From: Vicinamibacteria bacterium | GTDB taxonomy: Bacteria; Acidobacteriota; Vicinamibacteria; Fen-336 | Assembly (NCBI GenBank): GCA_035570235.1 | Contig: DATMML010000137.1 | Location: forward strand, 62,001-126,000 | DNA: 64,000 bases | Reading direction: 5' to 3' | Shown here: piece by piece, positions 26,579 to 33,117 of the stretch | Position numbering within the stretch: the stretch's first letter is position 1 | How the letters are laid out: every line of letters begins with the position of its first letter | Position numbers and translations under genes: made by a program | Notes under the pieces: model-generated | The model's database searches: none | The model's input: only the letters and a program-made list of their open reading frames with translations | Told to the model about the DNA's origin: nothing

Positions 26579-27460
26579 TCAAGAAGCAAGGGCCATGCCT
26601 GGGCCCGCAAGGGCCTCGTCCACGGCCCGCACAGCCGAGCCATCGGCCCGGGACCCGAGCTCGTACGCGGGCACCGCGCCCAGGAGGCGCGCGCAGGTCT
26701 GAAGCACGGTGCCCACGCCCTCGGCCTCCCAGATTGGCGGGAAGCACCGAGCGAAGAGCTCGGCTCCCGCCCGGGGTGCGGTCAGGATTTTGACCCGAGT
26801 TCGGGAAGATTGCCGCAGGAAGAAGATTGCGCGGAGGGGCGCGCCCCGGGGCGAGGCATATCGGCCAGAGCCGTGCCAGGGCGTTCCGTAGATCCAGGGT
26901 CGGCCGTCGCGCCAGCGCACGACGGTCCGATCGTCGCTGAGCACGAGCGCGCCCTTTCGATGCCTGCGCCACAGCCGGGCCATGGTCGTCTTCCCCGCAC
27001 CCGATCGACCGCAGAAGAGAAACGCCCCTCCTCCCCGCACCTTGACGCCGCACGCATGGACAACGAGGGCGCCCGCGCACGCCAGGTGGTGCTGGAAGAG
27101 GAGCTCGTCCAGGGGATAAGACAGGGCACAGCCGCGTCGAGCGTCCTCCGCGGAGGGAGGCAGGTAGAGCCGTCCGCGCCGACGGCCGCGGTCGATGGCC
27201 ACGGCTCGAGCCACGCCGCCCAAAGCGGCAGGGAAGCTGTAGAGGACGAGACGGCCTTGACCATGGACCCGCCAGGGCCCGCCGGAATCGAAGAGCAGGG
27301 GGCCGGGAGGGGGAGGTTCTTCCCTCACGACCTCGAGGCGAATGTCTTCTCCCTGGCGGGCGGAGAAGGGCCGGAGCGCCCGCGGGAGGAGCAGGCTGGG
27401 CAGGGAACAGGGCGCGTGGACGGCGAGGGTGACGCCAGCGATGCGCAGGCGAGTCACCAT
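26579..27460 (-). CDS. HprK-like kinase of RiPP cluster
   Basis: A 293-residue P-loop protein of the HPr-kinase-like family seen in peptide-modification clusters. Walker A is GRSGAGKTT (about 151-159), followed by VLSDDRTVV (about 173-181) and the GTPWHG motif (about 192-197) that typifies this subgroup; the N-terminal 100 residues are beta-rich. True HprK/P features for HPr are absent. In paeninodin lasso-peptide clusters a homologue phosphorylates the precursor peptide. I start at the ATG at 27458-27460, 5 bases after the radical SAM stop; the longer frame only shadows that gene. Confidence 0.87.
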   Translation of the reverse strand: MVTRLRIAGVTLAVHAPCSLPSLLLPRALRPFSARQGEDIRLEVVREEPPPPGPLLFDSGGPWRVHGQGRLVLYSFPAALGGVARAVAIDRGRRRGRLYLPPSAEDARRGCALSYPLDELLFQHHLACAGALVVHACGVKVRGGGAFLFCGRSGAGKTTMARLWRRHRKGALVLSDDRTVVRWRDGRPWIYGTPWHGSGRYASPRGAPLRAIFFLRQSSRTRVKILTAPRAGAELFARCFPPIWEAEGVGTVLQTCARLLGAVPAYELGSRADGSAVRAVDEALAGPGMALAS

Positions 27461-27465
27461 GCACG

Positions 27466-28734
27466 TCAGCGCGGGAGAGAAGCCCCTTTCGCTCTCGAGC
27501 CCTCCGGCCGACGCTGGATCTGGATGAGCGGGGCCTGCGCGGGCTGGGCCGAGCAGGACCCGCAGCCGCCCGCAGTTGTCGCCACCGTCCGGCTCGCTCC
27601 CGACACCCCGCCCAGGCAACAACTGGCGTCCCGCCGGTGGCCCGAGGCCTCGCCCAGGAGGGCATAGGTTCTGAGGTGCGTGATCTCGCAGAACTGGGGG
27701 ACGAGGCCCTCGATGTCGCCCGTCTCCATTTCCGCCGCCCCCGGGCAGCTCCCGCACACGGGCCTCAGATCGCAACGCCGGCAGACAGCGTTCGACTGCC
27801 ACTTCCGCGCCCGGAGCGCGGGGAAGAACTCGTGCCAGCCGCGGGCGAAGCGATCCTCCCGCAGGTCGAACGAGCGGCGGCGGGAAAGCTGGCAAAGTTG
27901 GAGGTGGCCGTAGGGATCCACCGTGAAGCCGATCTGCCCCGCCCCGCACGCGTAGACGTTCTCCTCCTGATGGGGGTCGCGTTCCGCATCGGCGAGCCGG
28001 CGGTAGGACTCTTGATAGGCAGTCCGCCGGGCGGGGTCCTCGAGATCCACCGCCACCGCGCGCTCGGGTGAAACCTGGAGGCCCGGGTCCCTATGGGCGC
28101 CGCAGTCCACGCGCGGGTTGAGCAGGCTGTCGTGCCGGAAGGCGACGCCCAGGGAGCGGGCGAACTCCCGCATCGCCGCAACCTCGTGCTCGTTCCAGGT
28201 CAGGACCATGGTCTTGAGCTTCAGGGGCAGGCCGCGTTCGTGCAGCCGACGGATCCCCGCCAGGCAGCGGTCGAACGAGCCCTCGACCCGGGTCACACGC
28301 TCGTAGGTCTCCCGGGTCATCCCGTAGAGGGTGATCTCCACGACCGCAGGGGGGTGAGCGGCGAAGAGGTCCGCGATCCTGTCCGTGACCAGGGTTCCGT
28401 TGGTGTAGATGCTGACCCGTAGACCCCGGCTCACGGCGTGGAGGTAGAGCTCGGGGAAGTCGGGACGCAGGAGCACCTCCCCTCCCGTGAGCAGGAGGTC
28501 GAGGCAGCCCTCGTCCACGATCTCGTCGATCAGCTCCTTCAAGCGGGGGAGGCCGAGTTCCTGCTCCCGGACCCCGCGCGCGCTGGCCGGCTCGTTGACG
28601 TAGCAGTGGACGCAGTTGAGGTTGCAGCGGAAGGTGGTCTCGATCGTTCCTTCGAGGGGGATCCGCCGCGCGTAGGCCCCCGCCTCCTCCAGGAATTCCC
28701 CGAGCGATACCTCTTCGATGGGCGGCGCGTCCAC
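27466..28734 (-). CDS. Radical SAM-SPASM peptide-modifying enzyme
   Basis: A 422-residue [4Fe-4S] enzyme. The radical SAM cluster motif CxxxCxxC is CNLNCVHC at residues 37-44, and LLTGGEVLLRPDF is the SAM-binding GGE motif. The SPASM domain supplies further Cys at about 263, 281, 318, 321, 327, 330 and 349 (CRRCDLRPVCGSC), ligands for auxiliary clusters. Enzymes of this class cross-link or otherwise modify precursor peptides. After SPASM comes a tail of about 60 residues with CC at 372-373 and CGSC at 391-394, not expected for the family. The GTG start is 3 bases after the precursor stop. Confidence 0.92.
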   Translation of the reverse strand: MDAPPIEEVSLGEFLEEAGAYARRIPLEGTIETTFRCNLNCVHCYVNEPASARGVREQELGLPRLKELIDEIVDEGCLDLLLTGGEVLLRPDFPELYLHAVSRGLRVSIYTNGTLVTDRIADLFAAHPPAVVEITLYGMTRETYERVTRVEGSFDRCLAGIRRLHERGLPLKLKTMVLTWNEHEVAAMREFARSLGVAFRHDSLLNPRVDCGAHRDPGLQVSPERAVAVDLEDPARRTAYQESYRRLADAERDPHQEENVYACGAGQIGFTVDPYGHLQLCQLSRRRSFDLREDRFARGWHEFFPALRARKWQSNAVCRRCDLRPVCGSCPGAAEMETGDIEGLVPQFCEITHLRTYALLGEASGHRRDASCCLGGVSGASRTVATTAGGCGSCSAQPAQAPLIQIQRRPEGSRAKGASLPR

Positions 28735-28737
28735 GGC

Positions 28738-28902
28738 CTAGCTGCCCTTGCTGAAGTTCACGAACCGGCCGCCGATCCGGCAAACGTTGACCCCGACCAT
28801 GACCGCCTTGCAGCCGGTCACCGCCAGCTCGTCCGGCACGAGCTTCACCTTGCGGATCCTTGGCGGCTCGTAGGTTTGCCTAGGCTTGGCTCGCTTGACC
28901 AT
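28738..28902 (-). CDS. RiPP precursor peptide, 54 residues
   Basis: A short gene directly upstream of the radical SAM gene. It reads MVKRAKPRQTYEPPRIRKV..., has a leader-like PDELAVTGCKAV segment around residues 23-34, and two Cys (31 and 41) in a Gly/Val-rich C-terminal part ending FVNFSKGS. GAGAGGAAGG precedes the ATG by 8 bases, a strong ribosome binding site. Position, size, leader style and the RRE-type carrier nearby support a precursor role. The cleavage site is not evident; GC before Cys31 is a plausible region. The stop (TAG) is 3 bases before the radical SAM GTG. Confidence 0.82.
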   Translation of the reverse strand: MVKRAKPRQTYEPPRIRKVKLVPDELAVTGCKAVMVGVNVCRIGGRFVNFSKGS

Positions 28903-28966
28903 GGCTAGCGCCTTCCTCTCAGTTTCTTCAGCGTACGGCCCCGACGCCGTGCTGTCCAGGGGCTCT

Positions 28967-28982
28967 TGCTATATTCCTGCCA
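28967..28982 (-). promoter_or_regulatory. Sigma-54-like promoter upstream of the RiPP precursor
   Basis: On the minus strand TGGCAGGAATATAGCA matches the sigma-54 consensus TGGCACGN4TTGCW at all but two positions, keeping GG and GC exactly ten bases apart. The predicted start at about 28957 would give a 54-base leader. No sigma-54 activator gene is present in the window. Confidence 0.5.
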
Positions 28983-29016
28983 CATCGCGGGGCCGGGAGG
29001 GGGGTTGTGACGCCGA

Positions 29017-29328
29017 TCACGGCCGGCACGGATGAACCGCCTCGATCGACAAGAGTTGGACCATGAAGGCACGGTAGTCGGCCACCGCGCGCAAGGAGTC
29101 CACGTCAAAATCCTCCACCAGGGCCCGCACGATCTCCTCCCCGCTCGAACGCCCGTCCAGCCGCTCCCAGATGAAGGCCCCCACGCGGTTCAGGTTGAAG
29201 ATGGCGTCGAGGTCGGCCCCCCGGCCCACGATGGGCACGAGCACGTACTCCTCGGCGATGCGGCGACCGACCATCCGCTCGGAGCGGGCGAAGACGTCGG
29301 CCAGGGATAGGCTCTCCGCGGACGTCAC
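29017..29328 (-). CDS. PqqD-like peptide-recognition protein
   Basis: A 103-residue member of the PqqD/RRE family that presents leader peptides to modifying enzymes. The signature IFNLNRVGAFIWERLDGRSSGEEIVRALVEDF is the winged-helix PqqD fold, with flanking VPIVGRGADLDAI strand. The longer open frame shadows the peptidase; I start at the GTG (29326-29328), which overlaps the peptidase stop as GTGA. It sits between the peptidase and the precursor gene, with 114 bases of spacer to the precursor ATG. Confidence 0.9.
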   Translation of the reverse strand: MTSAESLSLADVFARSERMVGRRIAEEYVLVPIVGRGADLDAIFNLNRVGAFIWERLDGRSSGEEIVRALVEDFDVDSLRAVADYRAFMVQLLSIEAVHPCRP

Positions 29329-29756
29329 GGCCGGCGGGGTACGGCCGCGACCAGCCGAAGCCGCGACCAGAGCCCCCCGAGAAGGGAGAGGAGCGCCCGC
29401 CAGACACCTCCCCCCTGCCCCTCGTCGATCACGGTGGCCAGGACGTGGTGCGGGTCCAGCAGCGGATCCCAGAGCCAGGATCGATCGCCCTTCGTCCGCC
29501 AGCGCGTTCCCCGGGGCGCCAGGGGCGGCCCCCACACCAAGCGGTGCAGCCGGAGTCCCGCGGGAAGGCGCACGAGCACGACGTCGCCCAGGCGGGGCGG
29601 CCTCCGGGCGGGCGAGGCGAGGCGAACCGCATCCCCCGCGACGAGGCCCGGCCTCATGCACTCTCCGCTCACCCGCAGCCGGACCGAGGGGAAGCGCTCG
29701 AGGCAGTCACGGACGATGAGATCGCTAAGGGCCGGTCCGACCTCGAGCGTTTGCAT
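29325..29756 (-). CDS. S24/S26-family peptidase-like protein with Cys in place of the catalytic Ser
   Basis: A 143-residue protein of the signal-peptidase/LexA superfamily. The sequence LRVSGECMRPGLVAGD corresponds to the SGxSMxP nucleophile box, but Cys33 (codon TGC) replaces Ser. LRLHRLV supplies a His at 71 where S26B (Sec11/SipW-like) enzymes have their general base, and WRTKGDRSWLWD matches the TKGDNNxxxD box. A hydrophobic C-terminal stretch (about 118-138) may anchor it. The chosen ATG is 29754-29756; the open frame upstream is a shadow of the nucleotidyltransferase. Role in leader removal is an inference. Confidence 0.82.
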   Translation of the reverse strand: MQTLEVGPALSDLIVRDCLERFPSVRLRVSGECMRPGLVAGDAVRLASPARRPPRLGDVVLVRLPAGLRLHRLVWGPPLAPRGTRWRTKGDRSWLWDPLLDPHHVLATVIDEGQGGGVWRALLSLLGGLWSRLRLVAAVPRRP

Positions 29757-29778
29757 GTCGGGTTCCAAGCCCGATCCT

Positions 29779-30858
29779 CTAGGGTGTGGCCCGCCAGGCG
29801 CGAAGGCTGGGAACGGCCCAGCGTCCAACCAAGAGAGCGGCGCGCCGGAGTGACCCCAGAAGAGACCCCGAGCCCGGCACGCCGCCTCGGAAGGTGAGGC
29901 GCAGGAGCTCGAGCCGGCGGCCGGCCAGGAGCTGCCACCGCACGGGGGCCAGCGCCGGCTCCGCGGGGGAGATGAGGGCGAGCGGCGTGCGCAGCCGCTG
30001 GCCGAGTCCCCTCGGAATCGCCCGGAAGGTCGCGAGCTTATCGCGGACTTCCCGCGGCACCCTGGCCCCGAGCACCGTCTCGGCCGCGGCCAGTGCCGCA
30101 AAGACGGGGGCCCCGGCGGACGACCGGGCGGCCAGCTCGAGGAGTCGGTCCGAATCAATGGGCGCGCGCTCCAGAAGGCGGCGAAAGTCCAGCCATTGGA
30201 CGAGGGACAGGACTAAGCCATGTTGGAACGCGGCGTGCAAGCAGAGGTGTAGGAGGACATCTTCCGTGGCTGGAATCCGGGCGATTTGCCCACTTGCGGG
30301 CCGACTTCTTGACCAGATGCCATCGGCATCGAAGGGAAAAAGGCCCGGGCAGGAAGTCAGGGAATGGTGGAGCTCCAGAACGCCGCCCCAAACGGGGTCC
30401 AGAAGGGCGACCGCATGATCCGAGCGTCCGATCTCTTTGAACCCCTCAGCCGCGAGCAGGCGCTGGGCACCCGGCCCGTCGTCCAGGGCCAAGAGGTCCA
30501 CGTCGGCCATGGGGCGTTCGGCCACGGATTCGTAGAGCCACTCGGCAACGGCCGCGCCCTTCAGAGGCAGCGAGCGCAGGCCGTGGCCGGCCAGGAGGCG
30601 CTCCACGCGCGCCGCCATCTCCAGCTGCCGGACCCCGCGCACGAAGGCCTCGCGGTGGGAGCTCGCCAGGATGTCGAGGGCGGCGGCCGGCCAGGGAGCC
30701 GAAGATGATCGGGCCGTCTGGTGAAGAAGCCCGGAAAGGCCTTGACGTCGGGCCTCCTCGGCGAGGGCTTGGGCGGCTGCCGCATCGGGGAAGGAGGGCG
30801 GAATGCCCGCGCGCAACCACTCGCGCAGCTGGGCCCGCGCCCTTTTTGACTTGGGCAT
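29779..30858 (-). CDS. Uncharacterised nucleotidyltransferase (NTP_transf_5 type)
   Basis: First gene of the RiPP cluster, 359 residues. The family signature LPLKGAAVAEWLYESVAERPMADVDLLAL (about 97-125) holds the KG and DVD catalytic features of the MNT-like nucleotidyltransferase fold, and the rest is helical. Such proteins recur in lasso-peptide and related clusters with HprK- and PqqD-like genes; the reaction is unknown. A TTG at 30894 also opens the frame but lies inside the -35 box, so I use the ATG at 30856-30858. Confidence 0.85.
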   Translation of the reverse strand: MPKSKRARAQLREWLRAGIPPSFPDAAAAQALAEEARRQGLSGLLHQTARSSSAPWPAAALDILASSHREAFVRGVRQLEMAARVERLLAGHGLRSLPLKGAAVAEWLYESVAERPMADVDLLALDDGPGAQRLLAAEGFKEIGRSDHAVALLDPVWGGVLELHHSLTSCPGLFPFDADGIWSRSRPASGQIARIPATEDVLLHLCLHAAFQHGLVLSLVQWLDFRRLLERAPIDSDRLLELAARSSAGAPVFAALAAAETVLGARVPREVRDKLATFRAIPRGLGQRLRTPLALISPAEPALAPVRWQLLAGRRLELLRLTFRGGVPGSGSLLGSLRRAALLVGRWAVPSLRAWRATP

Positions 30859-30865
30859 CAAATCG

Positions 30866-30894
30866 AGGTTAGGGTGGTGATGCGGGGTTGTCAA
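30866..30894 (-). promoter_or_regulatory. Sigma-70-type promoter of the RiPP cluster
   Basis: On the minus strand TTGACA (30889-30894) is followed after 17 bases by TAACCT (30866-30871). Only 7 bases separate the -10 box from the ATG of the nucleotidyltransferase gene, so the transcript would start at or next to the A of ATG, i.e. leaderless. The same TTGAC-N17-TAACCT layout precedes the polysaccharide operon at 40092-40120. Confidence 0.55.
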
Positions 30895-30914
30895 ACTTCG
30901 CGAGGGGAATGAGA

Positions 30915-32261
30915 ATGGTGCGCACGCTTCGGACTGTGTCTCTCCTCACCGTCGTGGCCGTGGGCGCGCTCCTGCCCCTCTTTGGTGATCCCCGGCCCTC
31001 CCCGGTGACTCATCCCGAATGGGCGCGGATGCTCCTGAGGGCCTTGGATCTTCTGCAGGCCAGCGGGGGCTTTGCCGACCAGGCCTCGCAGGTCTTCACC
31101 ACCCTCTCCGGTCGGGACAGCCTCTCCTACCGCGCGGACCGCTACGTGAAGGCGGACGGGATCGAAGTCCTGGACGCGCCGCGCCGGGTGCGGGCCAGCG
31201 GGGCGGTGGGGGAGATCACCTATCCCCTGGCCGTGGCGCGGGGGGGTGACTACCGGGTGCGATTGCACCTGGCCGGGAGCCCGGAGACGCCCGCCGAGAC
31301 CGAGATCGCCCGTTTCGGCGAGGCCAAGCCCGAGAAGTCCTTCACCGTGGTCCCGGCGTCGGTCCCGGGGTGGGTGCAGGCGGGTACGGCCCATCTCGAT
31401 CCCGGCGCCTACACCGCGTCCGTGCTCCTCCCCCGGGGGGCCGTGCTCGACTACGTCGAGGTGAGCCCACCCTGCGTGAACGCGATCGAGCCCCTTTCCG
31501 GCTGGCAGCCGACCGCGGTCACCTCCACCGAGGACGTCGCGGTGACGGTCGTGAAGGCTCTGGACCTGGAGCCCGAGCTTCCACCGGCCTCGCCGCCCAT
31601 CGAGCTCGCCGGCTCCGACTTTCGGGTAGAGGAGCCGGCGCGGGTGGCCATCCCGGCCTCTTTGAGCCCGCTCGATGAGCGAGAGCTCAAAGCGGGTACG
31701 GGGTGGCTGCAGGCCGTGGTCGTGGCCACCCTCCCAGAGCCGGGGACCTACACCCTGTCCGTCTTCGGGACTCTGGGGGCGGGACAGAGCTGGACCGCCG
31801 ACGCCTGCCGACGCTCCGTTCTTTGCCCCTCGGAGGCGGGGGGCCCGAGTTGGCGGCCGATCCTGACCGGCGTCTTCGGGGCGGGGCGCCACTCCTTCAG
31901 CGTGACCCTGAGCCCGGGTGCGAGCGTCGGGAGCCTGCGTCTCGAGCGGAAGAAGGCTTCGGCCGCCGACTACCTCGCCACCCTCCGGCGCCTGGGCTTC
32001 GAGCCCGGCCCGGACGGTCCCATCGCCCGCGACAAGGCGATGGACGCGCGGGGCTTCATCGAGCACCGCCGTGGTCTGCGCGGGAACGAGAGCTGCGGCG
32101 ACATCGTCCGCCCTGGCGTGTTGGCCGCGGGTGTCACCCTCGCCCAGCCCGTGGTCCCCGTGGGTCCGCTCAGTCCCCCGGGAGGCACGGGCCCCAACCA
32201 GCTCCCCCTCGTCCCGCCCGCGCTGCCACCCCAGCAGGTGGCGAGCCCCGTGCTGCCCTAG
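30915..32261 (+). CDS. Secreted protein of unknown function near polysaccharide genes
   Basis: A 448-residue exported protein. A signal peptide (TLRTVSLLTVVAVGALLPLF) is followed by two similar beta-rich stretches that look like carbohydrate-binding or CBM-like sandwiches (GDYRVRLHLAGSPETPAET and PEPGTYTLSVFGTLGAGQSW), a conserved-looking RRLGFEPGPDGPIARDKAM segment and a Pro-rich tail. I recognise no family. GAGGGG lies 7 bases before the third possible start (ATG 30915); earlier starts at 30888 and 30909 are less well placed. It ends back to back with the FecR-like gene. Confidence 0.75.
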   Translation: MVRTLRTVSLLTVVAVGALLPLFGDPRPSPVTHPEWARMLLRALDLLQASGGFADQASQVFTTLSGRDSLSYRADRYVKADGIEVLDAPRRVRASGAVGEITYPLAVARGGDYRVRLHLAGSPETPAETEIARFGEAKPEKSFTVVPASVPGWVQAGTAHLDPGAYTASVLLPRGAVLDYVEVSPPCVNAIEPLSGWQPTAVTSTEDVAVTVVKALDLEPELPPASPPIELAGSDFRVEEPARVAIPASLSPLDERELKAGTGWLQAVVVATLPEPGTYTLSVFGTLGAGQSWTADACRRSVLCPSEAGGPSWRPILTGVFGAGRHSFSVTLSPGASVGSLRLERKKASAADYLATLRRLGFEPGPDGPIARDKAMDARGFIEHRRGLRGNESCGDIVRPGVLAAGVTLAQPVVPVGPLSPPGGTGPNQLPLVPPALPPQQVASPVLP

Positions 32262-33113
32262 CTACTTCTCCACCACGCAGATGTAGCCGGGGGCCGAGGG
32301 CCGGCTCTCGATCCCCCGCGCGTCCCGCGCCGACACGCGCCAGCGGTAGGTGCCGAGCCACGCGAACGTGAGGGCCTGGGGCGGTCCGCTCACGTCCTTC
32401 TCGATCAGCACCTCGTCCGAGTTGAGGGGGAGAAGCTGGATGTGATGGGTCTCGGCGGCGGGGCTCCAGGACAGGCGCACGGGTTCTCCCCGCGTCACGT
32501 ACACCGGGTCCTGGCCAGGCTGAAGGGCAGTGGGCGGCTCCGGCAGCCTCGCGGGAGGCTCGGGTTGCCGGCCGTCCATGATCACCGTGCCCTCCCCCGC
32601 CTGCAGGATCACCGCCACCCCCGAGGCCTCCACCCGGAAGGTCCCGTCCAGGGCCATGGCCATCACCATCGTTCGCTCCTGCTCGCGGCGGACGATGAGC
32701 CGGCCCTCGCCCCGGATCTCGGCCTCCGCGGTGCGGACCTTGATGATCTCGCGCCCCTGGGCCAGGAGCTCGGCCCGCCCCTCATCGAGGACGGTGGAAA
32801 GAATGAAGCCGGCGGGGATGTGCACAACGGTGGAGGGACCGGCGGTCAAGGACATCCAGGGATACTTGAGTCGAGCCAGCCCGTCGGGCGCCGTCCTTAT
32901 GCGGTCCCCGGTGCGGACGCTCTCACCCTCCGCGAGGCGTTGCCAGCCGCGCCCGGAGGCGGTCTCGCGCTCGACCCCTTTGTCGACGTAGGCGAGGGTG
33001 GCCACGGGCACCCCCGTGTTGGGGGGCTTTATCGCCCGCACCTCCCGGGCGGTCGCGGGCGCAAGCGCGCTCGCAAGCGCGCCGGCCAGGAGCCCGGCGC
33101 CGGGGACCCGCAT
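32262..33113 (-). CDS. FecR-domain periplasmic protein
   Basis: A 283-residue exported protein with an N-terminal signal (GAGLLAGALASALAPATA). Residues about 45-165 show the FecR/DUF4880-like pattern: GWQRLAEGESVRTGDRIRTAPDGLARLKYP, then TVLDEGRAELLAQGREIIKVRTAEAEIRGEG. The C-terminal part (PVRLSWSPAAETHHIQLLPL... YRWRVSARDARGIES) is a fibronectin-like strand set. In the polysaccharide operon it follows wzc by 4 bases. It lacks any sigma/anti-sigma partner here, so a structural or polymer-binding role is more likely than signalling. Confidence 0.82.
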   Translation of the reverse strand: MRVPGAGLLAGALASALAPATAREVRAIKPPNTGVPVATLAYVDKGVERETASGRGWQRLAEGESVRTGDRIRTAPDGLARLKYPWMSLTAGPSTVVHIPAGFILSTVLDEGRAELLAQGREIIKVRTAEAEIRGEGRLIVRREQERTMVMAMALDGTFRVEASGVAVILQAGEGTVIMDGRQPEPPARLPEPPTALQPGQDPVYVTRGEPVRLSWSPAAETHHIQLLPLNSDEVLIEKDVSGPPQALTFAWLGTYRWRVSARDARGIESRPSAPGYICVVEK

Positions 33114-33117
33114 GGTC

